From NCBI RefSeq assembly GCF_900100955.1, contig NZ_FNCC01000005.1:1-64000 (forward strand): DNA of 64,000 bases. The letters are read 5' to 3'. The position numbers and the translations under genes are program-made. Within the stretch, counting starts at the first letter, position 1. Every line of letters starts with the position of its first letter. The DNA is from Lentzea fradiae (GTDB taxonomy: Bacteria > Actinomycetota > Actinomycetes > Mycobacteriales > Pseudonocardiaceae). Under the pieces are notes generated by a model. It was not told where the DNA came from. It did no database searches and worked only from the letters and a program-made list of their open reading frames with translations. Positions 24,248 to 32,760 of the stretch are shown here, piece after piece.

Positions 24248-24267
24248 AACCGGGGTATCCCCCGGTT
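24248..24267. terminator. Perfect 8-bp inverted repeat, terminator or operator
   Basis: AACCGGGG-TATC-CCCCGGTT forms a short perfect hairpin 32 bases after the mannosyltransferase stop and 75 bases before the quinone reductase start. It could end the upstream operon or be an operator for the downstream gene. Confidence 0.45.
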
Positions 24268-24341
24268 GTCCGGGGTGCGGCACCGCTGTGACAGCGCTGT
24301 CCCGAATGCGGTCGAACCAGGCTTTGGGAAGGAAATCTTCG

Positions 24342-25379
24342 GTGAAAGCAGTCGTCTACAGCCGGCACGGCGGTCCGGAAGTCCTGTCGCTGACCGAGCG
24401 CGACGTGCCGGAACCCGGCCCCGGTGAGGTGCGGGTGCGGGTGGTCGTCTCCGCCGTCAACCCCACCGACTGGAAGGCCAGGACGGGCCTCGTCCTCGCG
24501 GATGCGCCCGACATCCCGGAGACCGTCCCCAACCAGGACGGCGCGGGTGTCGTCGACGCGGTCGGGCCCGATGTCACCGGCTACGCCGTGGGTGACCGCG
24601 TCTGGCTGATCCTGGCCGCCGCCTACGGCCCTGACGCGGGCACCGCGCAGGAGTACGCGGTGCTGCCGGTCGAGAAGCTCGCCCCGCTGCCCGATGGCGT
24701 CGGGTTCGACGAAGGCGCGGGCTTCGGCATTCCCGCGCTCACGGCGCACCGCGCGCTCACGGTCGGCGAGGACGGCCCGTCGCGTCTCGCGCCCGGTGCG
24801 CTCGAAGGCAAGACCGTGCTGGTCAGCGGAGGCGCCGGTGCCGTCGGCAACGCCGCCATCCAGCTCGCCAGGTGGGCGGGGGCCGTGGTGGTCACCACGG
24901 TCAGCAACGACGCCAAGGCCGCGCTCGCCGAGGCCGCCGGCGCCCACCACGTGCTGCGCTACCCCGACGCCCAGCTCGGCTCGCGCATCCGCGAGATCGC
25001 TCCCGAGGGCGTCGACCTGGTGGTCGAGGTGGCGGCCAGCGTGAACGCCGAGCTGAACCTGGAGGTGCTGCGCACCCGCGGCACGATCGCGATCTACGGC
25101 GACGACCGGGGTACCGGCATGCTCAGCCTGGAGTTCATGGCGAACGTGTCGCTGAACGTGCGCTACCAGTACCTGGTGCTGTACACGGTCGGCGTGGACA
25201 AGCTGCTGGCCGGTGCCGAGGACGTCAACGCGGCGCTGGCCGACGGCGGGCTGCGGCTCGGCGAGGACAGGGGAGTTCCGGTGCACCGGTTCCCGCTGGC
25301 CGACACCGCCGAGGCGCACCGCGCGGTGGAGAACGGCGTCACGGGCAAGGTCCTGATCGACGTCAGCCCGGCTTCGTGA
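24342..25379 (+). CDS. Zeta-crystallin-like NADPH:quinone reductase (MDR family)
   Basis: A 345-residue medium-chain dehydrogenase/reductase without the zinc-binding cysteines, typical of quinone oxidoreductases. It starts KAVVYSRHGGPEVLSL, has VNPTDWKARTG (family N-P-x-D) near residues 40-50, and the NADPH-binding VLVSGGAGAVGNAAIQLARWAG near 160-180. It ends with ENGVTGKVLIDV. The usual reaction is one- or two-electron reduction of quinones or activated alkenes. The start is GTG 24342 with GGAAGGA at 24327-24333; an upstream extension in frame lacks similarity. Monocistronic between two hairpins. Confidence 0.9.
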   Translation: MKAVVYSRHGGPEVLSLTERDVPEPGPGEVRVRVVVSAVNPTDWKARTGLVLADAPDIPETVPNQDGAGVVDAVGPDVTGYAVGDRVWLILAAAYGPDAGTAQEYAVLPVEKLAPLPDGVGFDEGAGFGIPALTAHRALTVGEDGPSRLAPGALEGKTVLVSGGAGAVGNAAIQLARWAGAVVVTTVSNDAKAALAEAAGAHHVLRYPDAQLGSRIREIAPEGVDLVVEVAASVNAELNLEVLRTRGTIAIYGDDRGTGMLSLEFMANVSLNVRYQYLVLYTVGVDKLLAGAEDVNAALADGGLRLGEDRGVPVHRFPLADTAEAHRAVENGVTGKVLIDVSPAS

Positions 25380-25384
25380 GCGAT

Positions 25385-25419
25385 GTCCTCCCCGCTCCGG
25401 TCGGGGGAGCGGGGAGGAC
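25385..25419. terminator. Bidirectional terminator between convergent genes
   Basis: Perfect 14-base arms at 25385-25398 and 25406-25419 with a 7-base loop, between the quinone reductase stop (+) and the CHAT gene stop (-). Confidence 0.85.
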
Positions 25420-25437
25420 GTTCCATTGTGGACTGTC

Positions 25438-26679
25438 CTAGCCCCGGGTGGTGGTGAACGCGGCCCAGAACACCGGTGCGTCCTCGATGCGGGCGTGCTG
25501 TTGCCAGGCCGCGGCCTTCGACCGTTGCCACGCACCGAGCTCCGCGATCGGGTCGGGCTGGTCGTGTGCGTGGTCGACGGCGACCACCGCCTCCGGCAAC
25601 GCCGTCGTCGTCTCGGTCGCGCCCACTGCGAAGCGGCGCAGTCCCGCGTCGGTCGGCAGGGTCCACCTCGTCGCCGTCACGTACTCGGCGCCGTTGTGGA
25701 TCGCGGCCGCGACCAGGCCCAGCGGTTCGGCGAACCGGGTTTCACCGCCGCTCTCGCAGGCGATCAGCGCGACCCGGTTCGGCATCGGCCACGGTTCGCC
25801 CGCGCGGTGGCCGAAGACGATGTCCGCCGCGGTCACCGGGCGGTGGGCGCGGACCAGCCCTGCCCGTCCGGTGCTGGTGGCGCCGCAGCTCAGGTGCAGG
25901 CGGGTGTCGAGGCTGTGCTCCGGGGTGGTGACGTGGCCGACGTAGAGCAGGCGGGCCGCCTCGCCGAGCACGGCCACGAGCTCGTCACGGGTGATGTCGG
26001 CACGGCGGACGCCGGGGGCGGGCACCAGCCGGTCGCCGAGCCGTGCCACCAGGTCCGTGATCGCGCCGGGCGCGGGGCCCAGGACGCTGCCCAGCGCCGA
26101 GTCGTCGGGGAACCCCGGCACCACCGGGTCGAGCACGCAGGCGACCGGGCCACCGGGCCGCCACGCGGACACCCGCCTGCCGGGCGCGTACCGGACGGTG
26201 GCGGGCGGCAGCGCCGAGACGTCCACTTCGTCGACCATCCGCGTGCCGTGGTCGACCAGCAACGCTTCCCACGGCACGTGCGCGGTGGACGGCGATGGCT
26301 GGATGCGCAGGTGCGGGCGCGTGCCGCGGTCCAGCAGGAGGGTGAGCTCCGCGGCGAGCGGATGCGGGATCAGCTCGGCGGCCAGCGCCGCCGAGAGAGC
26401 GTTCTCCCGGTCGCGGTCGGCGAACGCGCCGTGGCGCAGGGCCCGGTCGAGGGCCTCCGGCACGGTCTCGGAGGGGAGCGGGGACGGCAGCGCGACGGTC
26501 AGATCGTCCAGCACAGGGCCTACACGGGCGCGGTCGAGCACCATCACGCGCGGGTCGTCCGGCGCGTGCTCCCACCGCCACGTCAGGTAGAGGTCGCCCG
26601 CGTCCACGTACTTCACCTGCACCACCGGCCTGGCCCCGCGCGGTAACCGGTCGACGACACGCAGGTCCAGCCGCGTCAC
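25438..26679 (-). CDS. CHAT-domain (caspase-like) protein
   Basis: A 413-residue protein whose C-terminal two thirds form a CHAT (caspase HetF associated with TPRs) peptidase domain. The predicted catalytic histidine is in LLYVGHVTTPE (about His249) and the cysteine in VALIACESGG (about Cys307). A family-like segment AHVPWEALLVD lies near 160. CHAT proteases act in bacterial conflict and cell-suicide systems, where a partner triggers cleavage of a target protein. The start is set at GTG 26679, which overlaps the TPR gene's stop in GTGA. An extension to 26745 would run back into that gene. It is last of four leftward, overlapping genes. The target is unknown; a neighbour in the operon is the first suspect. 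Confidence 0.85.
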   Translation of the reverse strand: MTRLDLRVVDRLPRGARPVVQVKYVDAGDLYLTWRWEHAPDDPRVMVLDRARVGPVLDDLTVALPSPLPSETVPEALDRALRHGAFADRDRENALSAALAAELIPHPLAAELTLLLDRGTRPHLRIQPSPSTAHVPWEALLVDHGTRMVDEVDVSALPPATVRYAPGRRVSAWRPGGPVACVLDPVVPGFPDDSALGSVLGPAPGAITDLVARLGDRLVPAPGVRRADITRDELVAVLGEAARLLYVGHVTTPEHSLDTRLHLSCGATSTGRAGLVRAHRPVTAADIVFGHRAGEPWPMPNRVALIACESGGETRFAEPLGLVAAAIHNGAEYVTATRWTLPTDAGLRRFAVGATETTTALPEAVVAVDHAHDQPDPIAELGAWQRSKAAAWQQHARIEDAPVFWAAFTTTRG

Positions 26680-28160
26680 CACGCCCGCACCCGTTCCGCC
26701 GAACGGACCGGGAGCCGGTAGCGCTCCTGCGCCGCCTCGATCCACGGCTCCAGCAGGGACTCACCCGAGGGTATCGCCTGCACCGCCGGCGGCACGGCGA
26801 ACCCCTTGACCGGAGCGCTGTCCGGTCCTCCCCGCAGACCCGCCGTCAACGCGGCCGCCGCATACGGCAGCTCCTCGTCCGTGTCAGCCATCCGGTACGC
26901 GGAGCGGAAGGTCAGCGCTTCCGAGTCCGGTGTGGACGGTCCGGTGTCCAGGGCGACACCGGCCGCCTTGTTCTCCAGCACCTCCAGGGCGAGGTCGGTC
27001 AGCCCCAGCTCGGCGATGATCCGCAGGGCGAGGGCCAGCACGGGGTCCGCGACCGAGCGCACCCACCGCTCCCGTGCCGTACCGGGAGCGAACCGGTGGC
27101 GCAGGGCGTCGGTGGCCAGCGCGGCGGGCAGGGCGAGGTTGAGCGCGGACCTGAGCCGCTCGGCCCTGGTGGACCCGCGGGTCAGCCTGCCGATCGAGCC
27201 CAGCGCCGCCTCGGCACGGCCCGCGTCGACGCGGGCGACCTCGTGCCACGCCTTGTGCTCGACGGCCAGCGCCCGTGCGGCGAGGAAGGACTCGTCGGCG
27301 GCGCGGTGCAGCCGGGCCTGGAGAAGCATCCGCCCGTGGATCGTGTGGCACTCGATCAGAGCCAGGTCGTCACCGGCCCGCACGAGAGCCTCGGCGGCCT
27401 TGCGCAGCAACCGGTTCGCCTTGGTGAGCCGCGTCCGCCGGACCGCGACGGCGGCGCGTCCGAGGAGGCAGTGCGCGGCCCGCACCTCGATGCCGAGCGC
27501 CGCGTACTGCTCGGCGGCCAGGTCGTAGTGCCGGTCGGCGGTGCCGAGGTCACCCGCGCCGAGCGCGAACCGGGCCAGGTCTTCGCGTTCCGGCGGGGCC
27601 GGTGCGGCGGTGCGCAGTTCGGCGGCGAACCGGACGTGCTCCCCGGCTTCCTGGTCGCCGGTGGCCTGCACGGCCAGGGCGAGCGTGACCAGAGCGCCCG
27701 GTGCCAGGGCGGGAGCCGTGACCAGTGCCAGGTCGAGCGCACCGCGGGCAGCGGGTTCCGCCTCGGCGGGACGGCCCAGTGCGACCAGGGCCCGCGCCCG
27801 TGTGTGCGCGGCGAGCGCAGAATCGTCCACTTCGGACAGAACGGCGAGCGCTTCGTCGTACCGGGCGGCCACGAGCAGAGCACAGCCCAGCCGGGCCGTC
27901 GCGGCCTCACGCACGTCCGGAGAAGCGATGTCCACCGCGGCACGGGCGAACCGGATCGACTCCTCGACATCGCCCCGGTCGAGCGCGACGGCGGCGAGGT
28001 TGCTCAGCGCACGGGCGCGCGTGTCGCCGGAGGAGGAGTCGGCGACGCGGTGGAGCAACGGCAGAGCCCCGTCGAGGTCTCCCGCCGTGAGCCGTTCGAC
28101 CGCCTCGGTGAGCAGGCCGTCGTCAGGCCCCGGCGGAACGGGGTCACCGGTGAACATCAT
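26676..28160 (-). CDS. TPR-repeat protein, partner of the CHAT protein
   Basis: A 494-residue, alanine-rich helical protein with tetratricopeptide-type helix pairs across most of its length. Examples are AVERLTAGDLDGALPLLHRVAD, ARALSNLAAVALDRGDVEESIRFARAAVD, ARARALVALGRPAEAEPAARGALD and DLGTADRHYDLAAEQYAALGIEVRAAH. No enzyme motif is seen. TPR scaffolds are the typical partner of CHAT proteases and may sense a ligand or hold the complex. The start ATG 28160 overlaps the preceding stop in ATGA; an upstream extension to 28328 gives an Arg/His-rich sequence without repeats. Coupled at both ends. Confidence 0.82.
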   Translation of the reverse strand: MMFTGDPVPPGPDDGLLTEAVERLTAGDLDGALPLLHRVADSSSGDTRARALSNLAAVALDRGDVEESIRFARAAVDIASPDVREAATARLGCALLVAARYDEALAVLSEVDDSALAAHTRARALVALGRPAEAEPAARGALDLALVTAPALAPGALVTLALAVQATGDQEAGEHVRFAAELRTAAPAPPEREDLARFALGAGDLGTADRHYDLAAEQYAALGIEVRAAHCLLGRAAVAVRRTRLTKANRLLRKAAEALVRAGDDLALIECHTIHGRMLLQARLHRAADESFLAARALAVEHKAWHEVARVDAGRAEAALGSIGRLTRGSTRAERLRSALNLALPAALATDALRHRFAPGTARERWVRSVADPVLALALRIIAELGLTDLALEVLENKAAGVALDTGPSTPDSEALTFRSAYRMADTDEELPYAAAALTAGLRGGPDSAPVKGFAVPPAVQAIPSGESLLEPWIEAAQERYRLPVRSAERVRAW

Positions 28161-29155
28161 CGGCGGCCCGCCTCGCGTTCGGTGAGGCTCGCGGCGGGGG
28201 AGGTGAGCCGGGTGCGGGCGAGGGCGATGACGGCCGTCTGCGTCGCGATGTCCACCGGTGCCCCGATTCTGTCGGCGTCGGCGAAACGCGGTGCGAACAC
28301 AACGGGCGCGATGTCCTCGCTCAGCCACGTCGCATCGACATCGCTGGCGCCGACGAACGCGCCGCCGTCCGGATACAGCGGCACCTCAAGGTCCGGCCCG
28401 CACCGCGCGAGCAAGTCCACCGGCTTGGCTGCGGGCGCCGCCTCGACGGACACGGACAGCACCGTCGCCCCCGCTGTCCGGCGCACCTCCCACCACACCG
28501 GTGCCACCGCGTCGAGCACTCCGGCGGGCACCAGCGACCAGTCCACCGCCGTGGCACCCGACCGCAGCCGCAACCCGTCCCGCGACGGCGCCTCGCCCGC
28601 GGCCAGTGCCCACTCCACGCGCCGTTTTGCTGCCGCCGGGGACACCGTCACGCCGAAGTCCTCCGCGATGGTCTCGACCTGTTCGTACAGGGCCAGAACT
28701 TCCGCCGAGACGTTCCCCGCCGGTGCGGTGACGTTGGCCAAGGCCCGTGTCACGGCTTCGTCGTCGTCCAGCAGGTGTTCGACGGCCGCCGTGTGCACCG
28801 CGATCTCGGCGGCGAGCAAGGCCGGGTCGAGCGCGGGGATGCCGCCGATCGTCGACGCGGGCCACCACGCCTGCGCCCACCGCAACCACGCCAGAGCTTC
28901 GACGGAACCACCGAGGAGAGCGAGCTCGACCTCCGTGACGTCGCCGAGGATCGCCGCCGCCGCGGTCGGTCCGTAGACCTCCCAGAGCCACTCGGCGGCC
29001 TGCTCGGCGTCGTGGATCTCCACGGCGGGCACCGGGTCGCCGAGGACGTCCCAGGCGAGCAGTGCGCCACGTGCCTCGACCAACGCCGTCCGTTCGGGTC
29101 GCGAGGGGAGGGAGCCGACCCGGATCACCCCGTCGGCACGGCGCACGGCCGTCAT
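28157..29155 (-). CDS. Unknown protein of the TPR-CHAT operon (332 aa)
   Basis: No family recognised. A soluble 332-residue acidic protein with helical N- and middle parts (VEIHDAEQAAEWLWEVYGP; LAAEIAVHTAAVEHLLDDDEAVTRALAN). The C-terminal half is rich in strands (VWWEVRRTAGATVLSVSVEAAP, LEVPLYPDGGAFVGASDVDATWL). No signal peptide or membrane helix. Both ends overlap neighbours by four bases (ATGA), so it is made in step with them. Operons of this shape (two unknown proteins, TPR, CHAT) resemble the CATRA-type predicted conflict systems described in actinobacteria. I cannot verify membership, so the role stays open. Confidence 0.75.
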   Translation of the reverse strand: MTAVRRADGVIRVGSLPSRPERTALVEARGALLAWDVLGDPVPAVEIHDAEQAAEWLWEVYGPTAAAAILGDVTEVELALLGGSVEALAWLRWAQAWWPASTIGGIPALDPALLAAEIAVHTAAVEHLLDDDEAVTRALANVTAPAGNVSAEVLALYEQVETIAEDFGVTVSPAAAKRRVEWALAAGEAPSRDGLRLRSGATAVDWSLVPAGVLDAVAPVWWEVRRTAGATVLSVSVEAAPAAKPVDLLARCGPDLEVPLYPDGGAFVGASDVDATWLSEDIAPVVFAPRFADADRIGAPVDIATQTAVIALARTRLTSPAASLTEREAGRR

Positions 29156-30381
29156 GCGGTGCCCGCCGCGAGCGCGGCCTTGACCCGGTCGCGCTGGTCC
29201 AGGATCACCGAGCGCAGCGCCCCGTCGAGCAGGTCCCGCAGCTGCCCGACGTCCTCCGCCCGCAGCTCACGACCGTGCAGGCGGCTCCACAACCGGCGCA
29301 GGTACGCCTGCCGCACCTCGGTGACCCCGGCGTCGGACGCGGGCATCCGCAGCGCCCGCTGGACGTACGGCTCGCGCTGCCAGCGCCGCCGCATCCGCAG
29401 CTGCGCCGGTGCCGTCACCGGTTCGGCCGGGTCGAGCGCGCTGCTCGCCGCTCGTCCCGCGGCCATCGCCAGCCTGCCGCGTTCCTCCGCCAGCTGCCAC
29501 GGCTGGGCGCACCGGCTGATCTCGTCGCGCACGAGCGCAGGGACGGCAGGCATCCGTTCGCGGTGACGCGCTGACGTGAACGCCGCGAAGAGCCGTTCGA
29601 ACACCGACCGGTCGAACGGCATCGGCATCGCCCGCTTCGTCGCGCGGTGCCCCAGCGCGGGCTGCGCCGGGACGTCCTGGCCGGTCAGGCCGAGGTCCCT
29701 GGCCACACCGGGCGACTCCAGCCCGGCGGCGGCCGCCGTGCCGGCACCGGCCGCGACCAGCCGGTCGAACACCTCCTGGTCGGTCAGCGCCGCCAGCACC
29801 GCCTCCGGGTCCGGCGCCGGACCGCGCGGCGGCGTGCGGGCCGTCCACGCGGCCGCGAGCAGGGCGGCCAGCTCGGCGCCGGTGGCCGGGTCCGTGACGT
29901 GGGCGCGCAACCGTTCCACGGTGACCTCGCCGCCCGCGTCCCGGATCTCGGCGACCACCGCGTCGGCGACCCGGTCGGCGTCGGGTCCGGGCGGGCCTTT
30001 GGTCACCGCCAGCTCGTAGCAGCGCTGGAAGTAGCTGTCCTGCGGGTTGCCCCCGGTGATCCGCGCCCGCCGCCGCGCCTGCTTGAGCACACCGAACCAC
30101 GCGGCGGCCGCGGCCAGCGCCGGTCCCGCGGCGGCGATCAGGGCGCGCAGCTCGCCGACGTGCTCACCGGCCACCACGGCGCCACCGAGGTGCGGGTGCA
30201 GGGCCGGGCGCAGCACCAGCGGGTCGAGGACCAGCTTCACGGTCCTGGCCAGCGGTCCGCCGTCCCTGTTGCTCAGCGCGGCGACGGACGCCCCCAGCTC
30301 CCGCCACTCCTCGGCGATCACCAGAGCACGCGGCGAAGCCGCCGTGAGCTGCGCTGTTGCCGGTCCGTCCGCTGTCATCAC
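29152..30381 (-). CDS. Unknown protein, first gene of the TPR-CHAT operon (409 aa)
   Basis: No family recognised. A 409-residue alanine/arginine-rich, mostly helical protein. An AALIAAAGPALAAAAAWFGVL segment near residue 80-100 is mildly hydrophobic but has charged neighbours. NPQDSYFQRCYELAVTKGPPGPDADRV, a helical middle, and an Arg-rich C-terminal block (RMRRRWQREPYVQRALRMP; RQAYLRRLWSRLHGRELRAEDVGQLRDLL) follow. It has no catalytic motif I can name. Two start codons lie in tandem (ATG at 30381 and 30378). The promoter must be in the 98-base divergent gap before 30480. As the first gene of the operon it could be the sensor or the CHAT substrate, which is speculation. Confidence 0.75.
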   Translation of the reverse strand: MMTADGPATAQLTAASPRALVIAEEWRELGASVAALSNRDGGPLARTVKLVLDPLVLRPALHPHLGGAVVAGEHVGELRALIAAAGPALAAAAAWFGVLKQARRRARITGGNPQDSYFQRCYELAVTKGPPGPDADRVADAVVAEIRDAGGEVTVERLRAHVTDPATGAELAALLAAAWTARTPPRGPAPDPEAVLAALTDQEVFDRLVAAGAGTAAAAGLESPGVARDLGLTGQDVPAQPALGHRATKRAMPMPFDRSVFERLFAAFTSARHRERMPAVPALVRDEISRCAQPWQLAEERGRLAMAAGRAASSALDPAEPVTAPAQLRMRRRWQREPYVQRALRMPASDAGVTEVRQAYLRRLWSRLHGRELRAEDVGQLRDLLDGALRSVILDQRDRVKAALAAGTA

Positions 30382-30479
30382 CCGCAGTTTAACGGCGCCC
30401 GGCGGCCCGGAAGTTGTGATCGGGAGGCACCGCCCGAGGCCGCAGCATGGTCTCTGGTGACGACGAGAGGGGGCGACCG

Positions 30480-31247
30480 GTGGCGATCAAGGTGATCTTC
30501 ACGCTGATGACCGCGGCCCTGGTCGGGCTGTGGGTGCTGCTCGGCAGGGTCACCGGGGACTGGTGGGACGGCGGCAACCCGATGATGTACTTCGCGATCG
30601 GGATCGCGGTCGTGGGGGTGGTGTTCGGCTTGGTCGACTGGGGCGACACCGACGAACGCCGGGCGAAGTCCTTCGCGGACCTGCCGCTGGCGGTCGGCGT
30701 GGTCGTCTCGGTCCGCGCCACCGGGCTGACCGTCAACGACGAGCCGCACGTGGTGGTCGGCCTCGACGTGCTCACCCCGGACGGCGACCGGTTTCGCGCC
30801 CAGGCCCGGCACGTGGTGCGGCGCAACGAGATCGGCACGCTGACGGCGGGCACCCGGCTGCCGGTGCACCACCGTCCTGGCGCCACCGACGGCTTCGTCA
30901 CGATCGCGGCCAGCCTGGACGACGTGGCCGCGCAGGAGCTGTCGCAACGCGTCGACCTCGCCGCCGGGTGGCTGACCGAGGCCCAGTGGCACGTGCTCGC
31001 GCACGGCACGGCGTTCGAGGCCGTGGTGATGCGGGTCGAACCCACCGGCGTGGTCGATGACGGCGCCACCGAGATGGATCTGGCGTTGTCGTTCGATGAA
31101 ACCGTGGTGCGCCAACACATCCCGCAACGCGCGCTCGCCGCGGTCCAGGTCGGTGCGGTGGTGACAGTGCGGCACCTGCCCGGCGCGCAACCCACGTCCG
31201 TGATCGTGGTGCCGCACGGCCTGCGCGTCCCGGCGATGACCTGGTGA
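30480..31247 (+). CDS. Membrane-anchored protein of unknown function, paralogue A
   Basis: A 255-residue protein with two N-terminal hydrophobic helices (VIFTLMTAALVGLWVLLG and MMYFAIGIAVVGVVFGLV). A soluble domain of two similar strand-rich halves follows (VGVVVSVRATGLTVNDEPHVVVGLDVLTPDG; AVVMRVEPTGVVDDGATEMDLALSF). Each half has the form of a small beta-barrel 'short C-terminal/OB-like' repeat ending near V-R-x-LPG. The short motif LPVHHRPG is shared with the next gene. GTG 30480 has AGAGGGGG seven bases upstream; an in-frame ATG at 30447 lacks this. Function unknown. It forms a pair with the next gene, 10 bases away. Confidence 0.75.
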   Translation: MAIKVIFTLMTAALVGLWVLLGRVTGDWWDGGNPMMYFAIGIAVVGVVFGLVDWGDTDERRAKSFADLPLAVGVVVSVRATGLTVNDEPHVVVGLDVLTPDGDRFRAQARHVVRRNEIGTLTAGTRLPVHHRPGATDGFVTIAASLDDVAAQELSQRVDLAAGWLTEAQWHVLAHGTAFEAVVMRVEPTGVVDDGATEMDLALSFDETVVRQHIPQRALAAVQVGAVVTVRHLPGAQPTSVIVVPHGLRVPAMTW

Positions 31248-31257
31248 GGAGATCGAC

Positions 31258-32046
31258 ATGACCGAACGCAACCGCCTGTTGTGGCGCCGAGTCCTGCTAA
31301 TCTGCGGCCTGATCGCGTCGGCAGCCGGCGTGTACGCGTGGACCTCGTTCAGCGAAGACCTCATGACCGCCGGTCCCCAGGGGGTGATCGCGCTCATCGT
31401 CGCGATCAGTGTCGTGGTCTGGCTGTGGGGCGGCGAAGACGACTCGTTGGTGCCGAAGGAGTTCGTGAACCTGCCGGTCGGCATCGGAACGCTGCGGTCC
31501 ATGAAACGCACCACCCTCGAAGTCAACGGCGTGCCGCAGTACGACGTGACGTTCGACGTGGCGACCGCGCAAGGCGCTCGTTTCACCGGAACGCAACGCA
31601 TCCTGCTGGACAGGGAGATCGTCGAGGAGCTGCACCCCGGCCTGGAACTGCCGGTGCACCACCGGGTCGACGGACGCACCGACGTGGCGATGGCGTTCGA
31701 CGTCGACGGCGAGGACATCGACCTGACACGGCTGGCCGTGCAGGTGGCCCAGGGCTCGCTGTCCCCCGAACTGGCCGACGTCGCCCGGCGCGGGCTGCGC
31801 ACCAAGGCCGAGGTCGTGTCGTTCGAACCGACCGGGGCCATCCGCGCCGGACAGGCCGTCGTGATCGTCGGGCTGCGGGTGAGAAGGCCGGACGGCAGCA
31901 CGTTCGACCACGTCAGCGAAAAGCTGATCGGCGCAGAGGAATTGCCCTACCTGCGCCCTGGCTGCATCGTCGGCGTGCGGTACCTGCCCGAGCGGGAAGA
32001 CCTGGTGGTGACCGCCGTCGTCGTGCCGCAGCGGGGCACGCGGTGA
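31258..32046 (+). CDS. Membrane-anchored protein of unknown function, paralogue B
   Basis: A 262-residue protein with the same plan as the gene before it. Two N-terminal helices (RVLLICGLIASAAGVYAWTSF; GPQGVIALIVAISVVVWLWGG) are followed by two strand-rich repeats (GTLRSMKRTTLEVNGVPQYDVTFDVAT; AEVVSFEPTGAIRAGQAVVIVGLRV). The motif LPVHHRVDG recurs, and VGVRYLPE matches the paralogue's VTVRHLPG. The pair arose by tandem duplication and probably works as a hetero-oligomer in the membrane. GAGGAG ribosome site eight bases before ATG 31258. No catalytic residues are apparent. Confidence 0.78.
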   Translation: MTERNRLLWRRVLLICGLIASAAGVYAWTSFSEDLMTAGPQGVIALIVAISVVVWLWGGEDDSLVPKEFVNLPVGIGTLRSMKRTTLEVNGVPQYDVTFDVATAQGARFTGTQRILLDREIVEELHPGLELPVHHRVDGRTDVAMAFDVDGEDIDLTRLAVQVAQGSLSPELADVARRGLRTKAEVVSFEPTGAIRAGQAVVIVGLRVRRPDGSTFDHVSEKLIGAEELPYLRPGCIVGVRYLPEREDLVVTAVVVPQRGTR

Positions 32047-32049
32047 TCA

Positions 32050-32066
32050 TGGTGAGCCAGTCACCA
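32050..32066. terminator. Short hairpin between convergent genes
   Basis: TGGTGA-GCCAG-TCACCA is a perfect 6-bp inverted repeat with a 5-base loop in the 48-base gap between convergent stops. It is a weak terminator candidate. Confidence 0.35.
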
Positions 32067-32094
32067 CCTGCCGTCCCCGTATCCCGGAAGCGGT

Positions 32095-32760
32095 TCAGGC
32101 GGCCCGCAACGGCACGTCCAGCCGGGCGGCGAGCTCGTCGTAGGAGATGCCGAACGTCTCCACGACCACGGCCCCCTCGGCACCGAGCTCGAAGACCGCG
32201 AGATCGGTGTAGAGCCGGCTGACGCACCGCAACCCGGTCAAGGGATAGGTGCACTCGCGGACCAGCTTGGCGGTGCCGTCCTTGGCGAACAGGGTCATCA
32301 TCACGAAGACCTGCTTGGCGCCGATGGCGAGGTCCATCGCCCCGCCCACGGCGGGGATCGCGTCCGGCGCGCCGGTGTGCCAGTTGGCCAGGTCGCCGTG
32401 CGCCGAGACCTGGAAGGCGCCCAGCACGCACACGTCGAGGTGGCCGCCGCGCATCATCGCGAACGAGTCGGCGTGGTGGAAGTACGCCGCCCCCGGCAGC
32501 TCCGTCACCGGCACCTTGCCCGCGTTGGTCAGGTCGGGGTCGATCTCGTCACCGGTCGCGGCCGGGCCCATGCCGAGCATGCCGTTCTCGGTGTGCAGGA
32601 CCACGCCCGCGCCGGGGCCGAGGTGGTCGGCGACCAGGGTGGGCTGGCCGATCCCCAGGTTGACGTAGGATCCGGCGGGGATGTCGCGCGCGATGCGGGC
32701 GGCGATCTCGTCCTTGCCGAGCGGGCCCCTGCCGGTGTGCTCGCGGATCGGTGCGGTCAT
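32095..32760 (-). CDS. pcaJ: 3-oxoacid/3-oxoadipate CoA-transferase subunit B
   Basis: A 221-residue CoA-transferase family I beta subunit. The active-site glutamate is in LHTENGMLGMGP (about residue 58), with GQPTLVADHL before it, MMRGGHLDVCVLGAFQVSAHGDLANW in the middle and AVGGAMDLAIGAKQV after. It forms an (alpha-beta) enzyme with the product of the preceding gene (ATGA overlap) and moves CoA from succinyl-CoA to a 3-oxoacid. With a beta-ketoadipyl-CoA-type thiolase in the same operon and a LysR regulator, 3-oxoadipate is the likely substrate (end of the protocatechuate/catechol route). The ScoB (acetoacetate) assignment is the alternative. Confidence 0.85.
   Translation of the reverse strand: MTAPIREHTGRGPLGKDEIAARIARDIPAGSYVNLGIGQPTLVADHLGPGAGVVLHTENGMLGMGPAATGDEIDPDLTNAGKVPVTELPGAAYFHHADSFAMMRGGHLDVCVLGAFQVSAHGDLANWHTGAPDAIPAVGGAMDLAIGAKQVFVMMTLFAKDGTAKLVRECTYPLTGLRCVSRLYTDLAVFELGAEGAVVVETFGISYDELAARLDVPLRAA

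Noticed and set aside
26680-26745. Longer CHAT protein starting at 26745
   Set aside because: It would lie inside the end of the TPR gene; the GTG at 26679 gives the standard four-base overlap seen through this operon.
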